DNA of 64,000 bases from Antarcticimicrobium sp. (GTDB lineage Bacteria > Pseudomonadota > Alphaproteobacteria > Rhodobacterales > Rhodobacteraceae), in NCBI RefSeq assembly GCF_029212575.1, contig NZ_JARGPK010000055.1:124001-188000 (forward strand). Reading direction: 5' to 3'. Each line of letters opens with the position of its first letter. Positions within the stretch are counted from its first letter, which is position 1. This document shows positions 37,320 through 50,661 of the stretch, piece after piece. The notes under the pieces are model-generated. The model saw only the letters and a list, made by a program, of their open reading frames with translations, was not told where the DNA came from and ran no database searches. A program made the position numbers and the translations under genes.

Positions 37320-39197
37320 TTAGAGAAAGTCATCGACGATGATGTCGATGCTTACCCGGTTGATCAGGTCGCCGCCGTCGTAAGCCGACAATCGAATCGT
37401 GTATTCGCCCTTCTCGGTCGGATCGAATGTCGACAGTTGATCAAGGTAGACCCCGTCCGTTGGCTCGTTGAAGAACTCGTAGCTCCAGGAGTTTTGTGCG
37501 ACGTTGTTGCCATCGATCAGCGCCGCGTATTCCGCCGGAGTGCTGGCTGAGGTGCCGCTACCGTTCGGCGTCCCGTTCCCGCCGATGGAATGATCCGCGT
37601 AAGGTACGTTGACCGGATCGAAGACGAAACCGTCGAAATCCGTGGCATCGGTCGGGTCGCCATCAAGCTCCAAGACATAGATGAAGTCATTCAGCTTGTT
37701 GCCCGTTGTGCCCGACGCATCGGTGTTGATGGACCACTCGAAATTCCAGATCGGAGTGGTCGGAGATCCCGAATCGAAGCCGAACCCGGTGGGCGGTAGA
37801 TCGTTCTCGAAGCTGTAGGTTCCATCGCCGTTCGAATTGAAGGTGTTTTCAGGGTTGTTTGACGCATTGAAACGCAGCTTGCCGCGCAATCCCAATTCGA
37901 CGCTGAGATCCTCGGTTTCGACAACGGAAACGGTATAGGACCCGTTCGTGTTGCCGCTGCCGAAGATCGCGTCCGGGGTGACATCTCGATCGAACGAGGT
38001 CAGAGTTCCGAGGGCAACCTCGTAGATCTGGTCGTCGCTGGAGTCGGGGGTGCCGTTGGTAAAGATCAACTGTTCGACATCTTTCAACTTGTCGGTGCCC
38101 TCCGGGCTGCCGCCACGCAGGTCGGTGATCGTGATCTTGTCGTGACCCTTGATCGTGAAGTCGAAGTCGTCAATTGCACCGTCATAGGTGGCGACGTCGA
38201 ATCCCTTGCCGCCGTCGATCTTGTCGTCACCGGCCCCACCGAGGAAGGCGTCGTCGCCCTTCTTGCCATCGGCCTTGTCATCGCCGTCGCCCCCCAGAAG
38301 AAGATCGTCACCGTCGCCGCCTTTCAGCTTGTCGTCACCCCCCTTGCCGTTGAGGATCGCGGCGCCGTCACCGGCCTTGATATCGTTTTTCCCGTCATTG
38401 CCCGACAATTCGGCCCAGCCCCAGGTGTCGCTGGTGTCGAGTCCGTTCGCGTCGATCTTTCCACCGACATCGTCGATGACGACCTGCTTGTCCCAGCCGC
38501 TGGCCGCCGTGACATTGGTGTCCTTGAATTTCAATCCCTTTCCATCACTGTAATTGTATACCGCGATCCCGGTCTTGGCGTAGCTGCCGTCGATATCGAC
38601 ATCTTTCAGCTGCACCTTGCCGATCGGGCCGTCGTCGCCACGGAACTGGATGCCGTTGTCGCCGGTGCCGCCGCCGGTGATCGAGACATCCTCGATCTTG
38701 GCGTCTCCGTAGTACTGGAAGAAAAGAATATCGCCGTCACCGTTGTTGGAGCCGTCTCCATTGTTGACGAAACTGGAGTCCTTGATCTCGGCCTTCTCCA
38801 GCGCCACCGGGTCGTAGTCGCCGCCGACACGCAGGCCGTTCAATGCGTTGTCCTCGAAGTGGCTGTCGGTGATCTTGAGCTTTTTCAGCGTCGCGTCATC
38901 GTCGAAATCGATCCCCGCGACCGAGTAATTCTGGAACGTGATGCCGCTGATCTCGACCTTTTCCTTGTCACCGAGATCCCCGACCAGGTGAAGGCCCGAT
39001 CCTCCCAGGCCGGACCCGTCCATGATGGTCGACCCCGCACCCGCGCCCTCGAAGCTCAGCGCTTTGTCCACGGTCACCGTCTCATTGAACGTGCCGGCTG
39101 GCAGCTTGATGGTATCGCCTTCGGAGGCCGCGTCGACCGCATCCTGGATGGTGGCGTAGCTGCCGGTCAGCTTCTTGCCGTCATAAACTTCAATCAT
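37320..39197 (-). CDS. RTX-type calcium-binding protein with N-terminal right-handed beta-helix
   Basis: YATIQDAVDAASEGDTIKLPAGTFNETVTVDKALSFEGAG (beta-helix start) and nonapeptide repeats GGDDKLKGGDGDDLLLGGDGDDKADGKKGDDAFLGGAGDDKIDGG; no classical signal peptide. Confidence 0.82.
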   Translation of the reverse strand: MIEVYDGKKLTGSYATIQDAVDAASEGDTIKLPAGTFNETVTVDKALSFEGAGAGSTIMDGSGLGGSGLHLVGDLGDKEKVEISGITFQNYSVAGIDFDDDATLKKLKITDSHFEDNALNGLRVGGDYDPVALEKAEIKDSSFVNNGDGSNNGDGDILFFQYYGDAKIEDVSITGGGTGDNGIQFRGDDGPIGKVQLKDVDIDGSYAKTGIAVYNYSDGKGLKFKDTNVTAASGWDKQVVIDDVGGKIDANGLDTSDTWGWAELSGNDGKNDIKAGDGAAILNGKGGDDKLKGGDGDDLLLGGDGDDKADGKKGDDAFLGGAGDDKIDGGKGFDVATYDGAIDDFDFTIKGHDKITITDLRGGSPEGTDKLKDVEQLIFTNGTPDSSDDQIYEVALGTLTSFDRDVTPDAIFGSGNTNGSYTVSVVETEDLSVELGLRGKLRFNASNNPENTFNSNGDGTYSFENDLPPTGFGFDSGSPTTPIWNFEWSINTDASGTTGNKLNDFIYVLELDGDPTDATDFDGFVFDPVNVPYADHSIGGNGTPNGSGTSASTPAEYAALIDGNNVAQNSWSYEFFNEPTDGVYLDQLSTFDPTEKGEYTIRLSAYDGGDLINRVSIDIIVDDFL

Positions 39198-39270
39198 GGT
39201 GTCCCCCCAGTTTTACGAATGAAACCAGGTATTGGGTCGGCTCATTCGCCAAAACGAAACTAAATAAAGA

Positions 39271-39295
39271 CTGCGCCGCAAAATATTCGGCGCAG
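39271..39295 (-). terminator. Hairpin downstream of copZ
   Basis: CTGCGCCG-CAAAATATT-CGGCGCAG, 8-bp perfect stem followed on the minus strand by TCTTTATTTAG. Confidence 0.55.
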
Positions 39296-39415
39296 ACTGA
39301 TTCGTGGTTAACACTGTAACACCACTTCGCTCTTCAGTTGTTTCCTCCATGGAAACACTCGGAGCTTTGGGTTTCCCGGGCCGCGAGGCCACGCAATACG
39401 GCCCGGTGTTGTCGG

Positions 39416-39610
39416 CTAAGACGCCTTTGCGGCATACCCGGCCGCCGCGAGCGCGGCGGTGATTGCGTCCACTGAAAGGCCGCTTTGTACTGCGACTTTC
39501 CGCCCTTCCAGGTCGCAAGAAACGCGCGCCGTCGGATCTTCGGCCTTGATCGCCGCCTCGATGGCCGCCGTGCAATGGCCGCAGCTCATGTCCGGAACGT
39601 TGAATTTCAT
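39416..39610 (-). CDS. copZ: Heavy-metal-associated domain copper chaperone
   Basis: MKFNVPDMSCGHCTAAIEAAI: MxCxxC motif in a 64 aa protein, divergent from copA. Confidence 0.85.
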   Translation of the reverse strand: MKFNVPDMSCGHCTAAIEAAIKAEDPTARVSCDLEGRKVAVQSGLSVDAITAALAAAGYAAKAS

Positions 39611-39712
39611 GCTCTCATTCCTTTCTCGATTCGACGTTCTCGCAGCTTTCCGCGCTCCAGCGTGGGAAGGTCAAGCGCACCGGACACGTCAAAGAAAATT
39701 GCTTCCGACCCC

Positions 39713-39743
39713 TTGACCCTCCAGTGACTGGAGGCCCTATCTC
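39713..39743 (+). promoter_or_regulatory. CueR-type promoter of copA with 19-bp spacer
   Basis: TTGACC (39713-39718), 19-bp spacer, TATCTC (39738-39743); dyad CCTCCAG-TGA-CTGGAGG at 39718-39734. Confidence 0.85.
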
Positions 39744-39773
39744 CGGGGCAAGACAGCAAATACGGAGGTCGAA

Positions 39774-42284
39774 ATGACCGCGAATCGTCCTATCACGCTT
39801 TCCATCGAGGGCATGTCCTGCGCCTCTTGCGTCGGCCGTGTCGACCGGGCGCTGGCCGCACTGGACGGGGTGTCGGAGGTTGGCGTGAACCTCGCGTCGG
39901 AAACCGCGCAGATGGACATCGATGCGCCCGAGCGCCTGGGCGAGGTGACCGCCACGCTCGACAGGCTGGGCTATCCCGCCCGCCGCGCCAGTGTCACGCT
40001 GAACGTCGCCTCGATGTCCTGCGCCTCCTGCGTCGGGCGGGTCGACAAGGCGCTCGCGGCGCTGCCCGGCGTGCTGGAGGTCAACGTCAACCTCGCCGCC
40101 GAGACCGCGACCGCGACCTATCTTGAGGGCGCGGTTACACCCGACGCGTTGATCGCGGCGGCGACCGGGGCCGGCTACCCGGCGACGCTGGCGGGCGAAA
40201 CGGGTACCGAAGACCGTGCCACCCGCAAGCAGGGCGAGGCCCGCGACACCGCGCGCAAGGCGGTGCTTGCCGCCGCGTTGGCACTGCCGGTCTTCGTGAT
40301 GGAGATGGGCGGCCACATGGTGCCGGCGTTCCATCACCTGATCGTCGGCACGATCGGGCAAAACACCAGCTGGATCGTACAATTCGTCCTGACCACTCTC
40401 GTGCTGGCCGGGCCGGGGCGCGGGTTCTACGCCAAGGGGATCCCGGCGCTGCTGCGCGGTGCACCCGACATGAACAGCCTTGTCGCGGTCGGCACCGCGG
40501 CGGCCTATCTCTATTCCGTGGTCGCCACCTTCCTGCCCGGCGTTCTGCCCGAGGCGGTGCGCGCCGTGTATTTCGAGGCGGCGGCGGTGATCGTGGTGCT
40601 GATCCTGCTGGGCCGTTTCCTCGAGGCGCGGGCCAAGGGCCGCACCGGCGCGGCGATCCAGAAACTGCTGGGGCTCCAGGCCCGCACCGCGCGACTGATC
40701 CGGGACGGCGAGGCGGTCGAGGTCGAGATTGCGTCGATCCGCCCCGGCGACATCCTGCTGGTGCGCCCCGGCGAGCGAATCGCGACCGATGGCGAGGTGA
40801 CCGAGGGCGGCGCCCATGTGGACGAAAGCATGATCACCGGCGAACCGCTGCCGGTCGCGAAGCATCCCGGCGACCCGGTCACCGGAGGCACGGTGAACGG
40901 CACCGGCAGCTTCCGGTTCCGCGCCACCCGGGTCGGCGCCGATACCACGCTGGCCCAGATCATCCGCATGGTCGAACAGGCCCAGGGCGCCAAGCTGCCG
41001 ATCCAGGGGCTGGTCGACAAGATCACCCTGTGGTTCGTGCCTGCCGTCATGTCGGCGGCGCTGCTGACGGTGCTGGTCTGGCTGATCTTCGGTCCCGATC
41101 CGGCGCTGACGCTGGCGCTGGTGGCCGGGGTCTCGGTGCTGATCATCGCCTGCCCCTGCGCCATGGGGCTGGCAACGCCGACCTCGATCATGGTGGGCAC
41201 CGGGCGGGCGGCCGAGATGGGCGTGCTGTTCCGCAAGGGCGATGCGCTGCAACAGCTCTCCTCGGTCGGGGTGGTGGCGCTGGACAAGACCGGCACCGTG
41301 ACCGAGGGGCGGCCGGAGTTGACCGACCTGGTATTGGCCGAGGGGTTTGATCGCGCCGAGGTGCTGGCCTTGGTCGCGGCGGTCGAGGCGCGGTCGGAAC
41401 ATCCGATCGCCGAGGCGATCCTGCGCGCCGCCCGCGCCGAGGGGGCGGAGACGCCGGGTGCCGAGGACTTCACCTCGATCACCGGCTACGGCGTGCGCGC
41501 CACCGTGGCCGGGCGCCAGGTTCTGGTCGGCGCCGACCGGCTGATGGTGCGCGAGGGGATCGAGACCGGGCCGCTGGCAGAGGTCGAGGCCGGGCTGGCC
41601 GCGCGCGGCAAAAGCGCGCTGTTCGCCGCCGTCGATGGGCGGGTCGCGGGGGTGATCGCGGTGTCCGACCCGGTGAAACCGAGTAGCGCCGCCGCCATCG
41701 CCGCCCTGCACGGGATGGGGCTCAAGGTGGCGATGATCACCGGCGACAAACGCGAGACCGCGGAGGCCATCGCGCGCGAGACAGGTATCGACACGGTGAT
41801 CGCAGGCGTACTGCCCGAGGGCAAGGTCGCCGCGCTGGACCGGCTGCGGGGCGAGGGCGGCAAGCTGGCCTTTGTCGGCGACGGCATCAATGATGCCCCG
41901 GCGCTGGCCCATGCCGATGTCGGCATCGCCATCGGCACCGGAACCGACGTCGCCATCGAATCCGCCGACGTGGTGCTGATGTCGGGCGATCTGCGCGGCG
42001 TGGTCAACGCGGTCGAGATCTCGCGCGCGACCCTGCGCAACATCCGGCAGAACCTGTTCTGGGCCTTCGGTTACAACACCGCGCTGATCCCGGTGGCGGC
42101 CGGCATCCTGTACCCGGCCTTCGGCGTCCTGCTGTCGCCGGTGCTGGCGGCGGGGGCGATGGCGCTGTCCTCGGTCTTCGTTCTGAGCAATGCGCTGCGG
42201 TTGCGCCGGGTGCGCCCGACAATGGACGAGGCGCCGACAGGCGCCGGGACCGCGCCCGCGCCGCGTACGGTACCGGCGGAATAG
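39774..42284 (+). CDS. copA: Copper-translocating P-type ATPase with two N-terminal HMA domains
   Basis: Two [11 protein letters not shown] motifs, CPC ([13 protein letters not shown]), [25 protein letters not shown]. Confidence 0.96.
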   Translation: MTANRPITLSIEGMSCASCVGRVDRALAALDGVSEVGVNLASETAQMDIDAPERLGEVTATLDRLGYPARRASVTLNVASMSCASCVGRVDKALAALPGVLEVNVNLAAETATATYLEGAVTPDALIAAATGAGYPATLAGETGTEDRATRKQGEARDTARKAVLAAALALPVFVMEMGGHMVPAFHHLIVGTIGQNTSWIVQFVLTTLVLAGPGRGFYAKGIPALLRGAPDMNSLVAVGTAAAYLYSVVATFLPGVLPEAVRAVYFEAAAVIVVLILLGRFLEARAKGRTGAAIQKLLGLQARTARLIRDGEAVEVEIASIRPGDILLVRPGERIATDGEVTEGGAHVDESMITGEPLPVAKHPGDPVTGGTVNGTGSFRFRATRVGADTTLAQIIRMVEQAQGAKLPIQGLVDKITLWFVPAVMSAALLTVLVWLIFGPDPALTLALVAGVSVLIIACPCAMGLATPTSIMVGTGRAAEMGVLFRKGDALQQLSSVGVVALDKTGTVTEGRPELTDLVLAEGFDRAEVLALVAAVEARSEHPIAEAILRAARAEGAETPGAEDFTSITGYGVRATVAGRQVLVGADRLMVREGIETGPLAEVEAGLAARGKSALFAAVDGRVAGVIAVSDPVKPSSAAAIAALHGMGLKVAMITGDKRETAEAIARETGIDTVIAGVLPEGKVAALDRLRGEGGKLAFVGDGINDAPALAHADVGIAIGTGTDVAIESADVVLMSGDLRGVVNAVEISRATLRNIRQNLFWAFGYNTALIPVAAGILYPAFGVLLSPVLAAGAMALSSVFVLSNALRLRRVRPTMDEAPTGAGTAPAPRTVPAE

Positions 42285-42292
42285 GAAAGGGG

Positions 42293-42706
42293 ATGACCAT
42301 GAACATCGGAGACGTATCCCGCCGCTCGGGGCTGCCGGCCAAGACGATCCGCTACTACGAGGAGATCGGGTTGATCCGGCCCGCGCGCAGCCCCAACGGC
42401 TATCGCAGCTTTCGCGAGAGCGATCTGCACCGGCTGGCCTTTCTCGGCCGCGCCCGGGCGCTGGGCTTTACCATCGAGGAGTGCCGCGCGCTGCTAGCGC
42501 TCTACCAGGACGACGGCCGCGAGAGCGCCCAGGTCAAGCAGATCGCCGAAGGCCACCTGGCCCGGATCGACGAGAAGATCGCGCAGCTTCAGTCGATGCG
42601 CGCGACGCTGGCACACCTGGTGTCCTGCTGTGCAGGGGATGACCGGCCCGACTGCCCGATCCTCGACGACCTGAGCGCGGGAACCGGAAACTGCCATGGC
42701 GGATGA
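42293..42706 (+). CDS. cueR: MerR family copper-responsive regulator
   Basis: MNIGDVSRRSGLPAKTIRYYEEIGLIRPARSPNGYR; C-terminal Cys region CCAGDDRPDCPI; CueR operator upstream of copA. Confidence 0.9.
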   Translation: MTMNIGDVSRRSGLPAKTIRYYEEIGLIRPARSPNGYRSFRESDLHRLAFLGRARALGFTIEECRALLALYQDDGRESAQVKQIAEGHLARIDEKIAQLQSMRATLAHLVSCCAGDDRPDCPILDDLSAGTGNCHGG

Positions 42707-43328
42707 TGCCGACAGCCCCGCGCGGCAGCGCCACTGGGATGCCGCCTATGCCGACAAGCCCGACGATGGGCTGTCTTGGTATCAGGATGCGCCGCAGCCC
42801 AGCCTCGAGTTGATCGAGCGCGACGGGCCGGGGCCGGGGGCCTCGGTGATCGACATCGGCGCCGGGGCGGCGCGGCTTGCCGATGCGCTGCTGGCGAAGG
42901 GATACGGCGACATCACGCTGCTGGACATTTCCGAGGCCGCGCTGGCGGCAACGCGCGACCGGCTTGGCGATGGCGGCGGGCGCATCCGCTATCTGGCCGC
43001 CGACATCACCCAATGGCAGCCGCCGCGCCGCTGGGACATCTGGCACGACCGCGCGGTGATGCATTTCCTGGTGGAGGAGGCGGATCAGCGCGCCTATCGC
43101 CGCGCCTTCCTCGCGGGTACGGCGCCCGGCGCGCTGGCGGTGATCGGCACCTTTGCCCCGGACGGGCCGGAGCGGTGCAGCGGTCTGCCGGTGCGGCGTT
43201 GGGCGGCGGAGGAACTGGCCGGGTTCCTCGGGCCGCAGGTGACGCTGCTGGACAGCCGCCGCCACCGGCACGAAACCCCCGGCGGCGTGGCGCAGCAGTT
43301 CGATTTCGCGGTGCTGCGCCGGAGCTGA
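42696..43328 (+). CDS. Class I SAM-dependent methyltransferase
   Basis: ASVIDIGAGAARLADALLAKGYGDITLLDISEAAL; overlaps the 3' end of cueR. Confidence 0.82.
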   Translation: MADDADSPARQRHWDAAYADKPDDGLSWYQDAPQPSLELIERDGPGPGASVIDIGAGAARLADALLAKGYGDITLLDISEAALAATRDRLGDGGGRIRYLAADITQWQPPRRWDIWHDRAVMHFLVEEADQRAYRRAFLAGTAPGALAVIGTFAPDGPERCSGLPVRRWAAEELAGFLGPQVTLLDSRRHRHETPGGVAQQFDFAVLRRS

Positions 43329-43335
43329 GCGGCAC

Positions 43336-45696
43336 TTACTTGCGCCGCATCGCATCCTTCAGCGCATCGCCCAGCGCGCCGGTCTGCGGCGATTTCTGCC
43401 CGCCGCCCTTGGGCCCCGACGACATCGGTCCGCGCGACTTGCCCTTCGGGCCGCCACCCTTGGAATTGTCCGGGCCGCGCGCGGCGCGATCCGACTTGGC
43501 GCTGGCGCCGCCGTCCTTGCGCATGGTCAGCCCGATCCGCTTGCGCGGCACGTCGACCTCGACCACGGTCACCTTGACCACCTGACCGGCCTTGACCACC
43601 TCATGCGGGTCCTTGACGAAGCGGTCGGCCAGCTGGCTGACATGCACCAGCCCGTCCTGGTGCACGCCGATATCGACGAAGGCACCGAAGGCGGCGACGT
43701 TGGTGACCGTTCCCTCCAGCACCATGCCCGGTTTCAGGTCGGTGATCTCCTCGACCCCGTCGGTGAATGTCGCGGTCTTGAAGCTGGGGCGCGGATCGCG
43801 GCCCGGTTTCTCCAGCTCGCTCAGGATGTCGCGCACCGTGGGCAGGCCGAATGTGTCATCGACGAATTGCTCGGCCCGGATCCCCTTGAGCGCGCCCTCA
43901 TGCCCCATGATCTGGCGGATGTCGCGCCCGCAGGCCGAGACGATGCGGCGCGCCACCGCATAGGCCTCGGGGTGCACGGCGGAGGCATCCAGCGGTTCCG
44001 CCCCGTCGCGGATGCGCAGGAACCCGGCGCATTGCTCGAAGGCGCGCGGCCCGAGGCGGGCCACCTTGAGCAATTCCTTGCGGGATTTGAAGGCGCCGTT
44101 GAGGTCGCGGTGCATCACCACGGCCTCGGCCAGCCCCGGCCCGAGGCCGGAGACATGCGACAACAGCGGCGCCGAGGCCATGTTCAGATCGACGCCGACG
44201 GCGTTGACCACGTCCTCGATCACCGCCTCCAGCGATTTGCCCAGCTTGTGCTGATCGACGTCGTGCTGGTACTGGCCGACCCCGATGCTCTTGGGTTCGA
44301 TCTTGACCAGTTCGGCCAGCGGATCCTGCAACCGCCGCGCAATCGACACCGCGCCGCGCAGGCTGACGTCGAGATCGGGAAACTCGCGCGCCGCCAGTTC
44401 CGAGGCGGAATAGACCGAGGCGCCGGCCTCGCTCACCACCACCTTGGTGGGGGCCTTGACCGAGGCGGGCAGGTTCTGGATCACCTCGCCCACCATGCGC
44501 TCGGTCTCGCGGCTGGCGGTGCCGTTGCCGATGGCGATCAGCTCCACCCCGTGTTCAGCAATCAATTTCAGGATGCTGACCTGCGCGCCGCGCAGATCGT
44601 TCCTGGGCTGGAACGGGTAAAGCGTTTCGGTCGCCACCAGCTTGCCGGTGGCGTCCACTACTGCCGCCTTGACCCCGGTGCGGATGCCCGGATCGAGCCC
44701 GAGGGTGGGGCGCGCGCCCGCTGGAGCGGCGAACAGAAGATCCTTGAGGTTGCGGGCAAAGACCGCGATCGCCTCGTCCTGCGCCCGGGCGCGCAGATCG
44801 CCCATCAGGTCGACCATCATGGTCAGGCTCAGCTTCACCCGCCAGGTCCAGCCGGCGATCTTGCGCAGCCATTTGTCGCCGGGCTGATCGGTGCGGGTTT
44901 CGAGGTAGGAGGCGACCAGCGCCTCGGCCCGCGCCGCGCCTTCCCCGGGCTCCGGCGCGATGTCCAGCGTGACCACCCCCTCTTTCTGGGCCCGCAGCAT
45001 CGCCAGCGCCCGGTGCGAGGGCACCTTGGACCAGGGTTCCACGTGGTCGAAATAGTCGCTGAACTTGGCGCCCGCCTGTTCCTGCCCCTCGATCACCTTG
45101 GAGGTCAGCCGTGCCTCGGCCTGCATGAAGGCGCGCAGATCGCCCAGCAGCGCGGCATTCTCGGCCAGCCCCTCGGCGATGATGTCGCGCGCCCCGTTCA
45201 GCGCATCCTTGATGGTCGGCACCGCCTCGGTGAGGAACCCTTCGGCCAGTTTCTCGGGCTCGACGGCGCGGTCGTCGCGGATCGCATCGGCCAGCGGTTC
45301 CAGCCCGTTCTCGCGCGCGATCATCGCCTTGGTGCGCCGCTTGGGCTTGTAGGGCAGATAGATATCCTCAAGCTGCGCCTTGGTCTCGGCCCCGGCGATG
45401 GATCTGGCCAGATCTTCGGTCAGCTTGCCCTGATCCTTGATCGAGCCGAGGATCGTCTGCCGCCGCGCCTCCAGCTCGCGCAGATAGGCCAGCCGGTCCG
45501 ACAGGGTGCGCAACTGGGTGTCGTCCAGCCCGCCGGTGGCCTCCTTGCGGTAGCGCGCGACGAAAGGCACCGTCGATCCCTCGTCCAGCAGCTTGACGGC
45601 GGCGCCGACCTGCTCGGTCCGGGCGGCGATCTCGGAGGCGATGGTGCGGGCGATGCGGGCGGCGGTCTGCGGGTCCGTGTCCAAGGGCGACTCCAT
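43336..45696 (-). CDS. tex: Tex-like RNA-binding transcriptional accessory protein (S1 domain)
   Basis: [41 protein letters not shown]-terminal S1 domain [28 protein letters not shown]. Confidence 0.95.
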   Translation of the reverse strand: MESPLDTDPQTAARIARTIASEIAARTEQVGAAVKLLDEGSTVPFVARYRKEATGGLDDTQLRTLSDRLAYLRELEARRQTILGSIKDQGKLTEDLARSIAGAETKAQLEDIYLPYKPKRRTKAMIARENGLEPLADAIRDDRAVEPEKLAEGFLTEAVPTIKDALNGARDIIAEGLAENAALLGDLRAFMQAEARLTSKVIEGQEQAGAKFSDYFDHVEPWSKVPSHRALAMLRAQKEGVVTLDIAPEPGEGAARAEALVASYLETRTDQPGDKWLRKIAGWTWRVKLSLTMMVDLMGDLRARAQDEAIAVFARNLKDLLFAAPAGARPTLGLDPGIRTGVKAAVVDATGKLVATETLYPFQPRNDLRGAQVSILKLIAEHGVELIAIGNGTASRETERMVGEVIQNLPASVKAPTKVVVSEAGASVYSASELAAREFPDLDVSLRGAVSIARRLQDPLAELVKIEPKSIGVGQYQHDVDQHKLGKSLEAVIEDVVNAVGVDLNMASAPLLSHVSGLGPGLAEAVVMHRDLNGAFKSRKELLKVARLGPRAFEQCAGFLRIRDGAEPLDASAVHPEAYAVARRIVSACGRDIRQIMGHEGALKGIRAEQFVDDTFGLPTVRDILSELEKPGRDPRPSFKTATFTDGVEEITDLKPGMVLEGTVTNVAAFGAFVDIGVHQDGLVHVSQLADRFVKDPHEVVKAGQVVKVTVVEVDVPRKRIGLTMRKDGGASAKSDRAARGPDNSKGGGPKGKSRGPMSSGPKGGGQKSPQTGALGDALKDAMRRK

Positions 45697-46002
45697 TTCA
45701 CAATTCGGACGCTCTTATTGCCCGGTTCGCCTGTCGCCGCCAAGACCGAAGTCGCGCGGGCGGCCCGGCGCCGGATGACGCCCGGGGCGGCGGCCCGCAG
45801 ATGTTTGCGCCAACTGGGGCAAATCGCGCGGGGTCGCTCGATTGATTACCTGCGCGGGGTGGGCTAGAGGGAGCGGGAAAACCGGGCCACCACGGCATGC
45901 CGTGCCAAGGGACGCCCGCCGCATTTCCCCTCCGGCGCGCCGCAGCGTGCCCGCCAAATTCAGATCTCACGCCACCAGACCGGCAGAAAAGGTACGAAGA
46001 CC

Positions 46003-48216
<2,214 letters not shown>

Positions 48217-48241
48217 TCCCACCGACACCGGCAGGCAAACG

Positions 48242-48272
48242 CGCCCGGAGAGCAACCTCTCCGGGCGTTTTT
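48242..48272 (+). terminator. Rho-independent terminator of icd
   Basis: CGCCCGGAGAG-CAAC-CTCTCCGGGCG followed by TTTTT; 11-bp perfect stem. Confidence 0.93.
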
Positions 48273-48394
48273 CGTTTCGGCCCGGTGACCAAAAGACGTG
48301 ATACGGCGGTCGCAGGCGCCCTTTCGCCGCGTCCACGACAGGATTGTGCCGGAGGATGCGAGGTGCTTATTCTGCCGTCACGGGAGGACCACAG

Positions 48395-49246
48395 ATGAGA
48401 CGACGGCAGGTCATCGCGGCATTCGCCGCATCCGCGGCCTTGTCCGCCCCCCCGATCCTGCGCGCGCAGACCCGCTTTCGCCTCGCGCTCACACCGGTCT
48501 TTCTGGACAATGACGCAAGGGTCATCGAACAGCTCAGGGCGGCCCTGTCGGAGGGGACGGGCCAGGACATCGACCTCGTGCAGCGCCGGACCTACCAGGA
48601 GATCACCGGCGCGCTGCTCGACGGGTCGGTCGATGCCGCCTGGGTCTGCGGCTACCCGTTCCTGCAACACAAGGACCAGCTCTCCCTGCTCGGCGTGCCG
48701 GTCTGGCGCGGCAGGCCCCTGTACCGGTCCTACCTCATCGTTTCGGCCGGGGACGCCGCCGAACGCATCGAGGATCTGCGCGGCGGCATGCACGCCTTTT
48801 CCGATCCGGACAGCAATTCTGGCTTTCTCGTCACCGCCTCCGATCTGGCCCGGATGGGCGAGACGCCTGACGGGTTCTTTTCCCGTACCCTGTTCACCTG
48901 GGGGCATCGCAATGTGGTCCGCGCGGTGGCCGGCGGGCTGGTCCGCTCGGGCAGCGTCGACGGCTATGTCTGGGAGGCGCTCTCGGTGGTCGAGCCTGAC
49001 CTGGTGCCGCGGACACGTGTCATCGCGCGGTCGGAATTGCTGGGCTTTCCGCCCTTCGCCGCGCGGACGGACCGCATCGGCGATGCCGATGTCGCGGCGC
49101 TTCAGCGCGCGCTGCTCGGCATGAACGGGACCGCCACCGGGCGGGCGGCGCTCGACCTGCTGTTCCTCGATCGGATCGCCGCCCCCGACCTGCGGCTGTT
49201 CGACGGCATCGCCCTGCGCATGGCCGAACTTGGGCAGGATGGATGA
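48395..49246 (+). CDS. aioX: PhnD-like periplasmic binding protein, probable arsenite sensor AioX
   Basis: Signal sequence, PhnD-like fold motif, single Cys in DAAWVCGYPFLQH; first of an X-S-R module followed by aioBA. Confidence 0.82.
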   Translation: MRRRQVIAAFAASAALSAPPILRAQTRFRLALTPVFLDNDARVIEQLRAALSEGTGQDIDLVQRRTYQEITGALLDGSVDAAWVCGYPFLQHKDQLSLLGVPVWRGRPLYRSYLIVSAGDAAERIEDLRGGMHAFSDPDSNSGFLVTASDLARMGETPDGFFSRTLFTWGHRNVVRAVAGGLVRSGSVDGYVWEALSVVEPDLVPRTRVIARSELLGFPPFAARTDRIGDADVAALQRALLGMNGTATGRAALDLLFLDRIAAPDLRLFDGIALRMAELGQDG

Positions 49247-50661
49247 CCCGGCGCACATTCAGCCGCATTCCGATCACCCTGCGTGTCGCGCTGGCCATGG
49301 GCGGGCTGATGATCCTGCTGGGTCTGGTCGCTTCGCAGCAGGTGCTGCGATCCCTCAGCCGGCTGCATGACGACCGGCTGAGAGAGATCGCTCGGCTGCA
49401 CGTCGGCGGGCTCTCTGTCGCGCTCGGTCCCTTGGCGCTGCACAAGGACGTGTGGGAGATCTACGACACCCTCGACCGGGCCCGGACCGCCTCCGACGGT
49501 CAGCGGATGCTGTTCACCGTGGTCGCGGACGACCGGAACCGGGTTCTGGCCGCCTCCGATCCGCTGCGCGCGCCGATCGACAGCGATGCGACCCGGTTTT
49601 CCGAGGATGCCTCGGATCTTGCCGCCCTGACCGCGTCGGGCGGCGCGCCACAGGTGCGGGTGCGCGCGCCGCTGCTGGTGGCCGGGCGCCGCGTCGGCCA
49701 GATCGTGACCGAGATCGACGTCGGCGACCTGGTGGCCGAGCGTCGGCGCGTCTCGCTGTTTCTGCTGCTGGCCAACGCCGCCGCGACCGTTCTGCTGGCC
49801 TGCGCCGGATATGTCCTTGTCGCGCGCATGCTCAAGCCGGTGACGCTGCTGACCCAGCACATGGACAGCGCCGGCGGCGCGCCGGGCCGCATCCCCGAGG
49901 CCGAGATCCCGGAGTCCGATACCGAGCTGGCCCGGCTGCTGCGGCGCTTCAACACCATGACCGGCGCGATCGAGGCGCGCACCGAGGCCGAAAGGCGGCT
50001 GGCCGAGCGTGAACGGTTCGTCAGCCTGGGGCGGCTGTCCTCGTCGCTCGCGCATGAGATCAACAACCCGCTGGGCGGCCTGTTGAACACCGCCGACACC
50101 ATCCGCACCTATGCCGGGCGGCCCGAGGTGGTGCAAAGCTCGGCCGAGCTGCTGCAGCGCGGGCTGCTGCACCTGAAGGATGTCAGCCGCGCCATTCTGG
50201 AGGAGAACCGCCTCGACCGGTCCGGAACGCCGCTGCGGCCCTCGGATTTCGACGATCTGAAACTGTTGTTCGAACCCGAGGCGACCCGCAAGGCGCAGAG
50301 CCTGGACTGGACGATCCGGGCCGATGGCGCGGCCCTGGCCACGCTGCCGGCGGCGCCGCTGCGCCAGATCGTCCTGAACCTGCTGCTGAACGCCTCGGCG
50401 GCGGCGCCGGAGGGCGGGCGGATCGGCCTGGATGTCACCGCGCAGGAGGATGCGATCGAACTGGCGATAACCGACGACGGGCCCGGGCTGGGCGCAAGGG
50501 ATCTCGACCGGCTGATGTCCTCGGTGCCGGTGGCACCCGGCGGCGGCGTGGGGCTGCGGCTGGTCCACGATCTTGTCGCGGGGCTGGGCGGGCGCATCCG
50601 ACATCACCGCGAGGCAGGGCGTACCGCGCTGGTGGTCCGCTTGCCATCGGGGCGCGCATGA
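49243..50661 (+). CDS. aioS: Sensor histidine kinase, probable AioS
   Basis: HAMP region, SLGRLSSSLAHEINNPLGGLLNTADT H-box, ITDDGPGLG ATP-binding motif; overlaps aioX and aioR by 4 bp. Confidence 0.85.
   Translation: MTRRTFSRIPITLRVALAMGGLMILLGLVASQQVLRSLSRLHDDRLREIARLHVGGLSVALGPLALHKDVWEIYDTLDRARTASDGQRMLFTVVADDRNRVLAASDPLRAPIDSDATRFSEDASDLAALTASGGAPQVRVRAPLLVAGRRVGQIVTEIDVGDLVAERRRVSLFLLLANAAATVLLACAGYVLVARMLKPVTLLTQHMDSAGGAPGRIPEAEIPESDTELARLLRRFNTMTGAIEARTEAERRLAERERFVSLGRLSSSLAHEINNPLGGLLNTADTIRTYAGRPEVVQSSAELLQRGLLHLKDVSRAILEENRLDRSGTPLRPSDFDDLKLLFEPEATRKAQSLDWTIRADGAALATLPAAPLRQIVLNLLLNASAAAPEGGRIGLDVTAQEDAIELAITDDGPGLGARDLDRLMSSVPVAPGGGVGLRLVHDLVAGLGGRIRHHREAGRTALVVRLPSGRA

Noticed and set aside
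39615-41912. 765 aa minus-strand ORF antisense to copA
   Set aside because: Shadow frame; copA on the plus strand has all P-type ATPase motifs.
43603-45867. 754 aa plus-strand ORF antisense to tex
   Set aside because: Shadow frame; tex is unambiguous on the minus strand.
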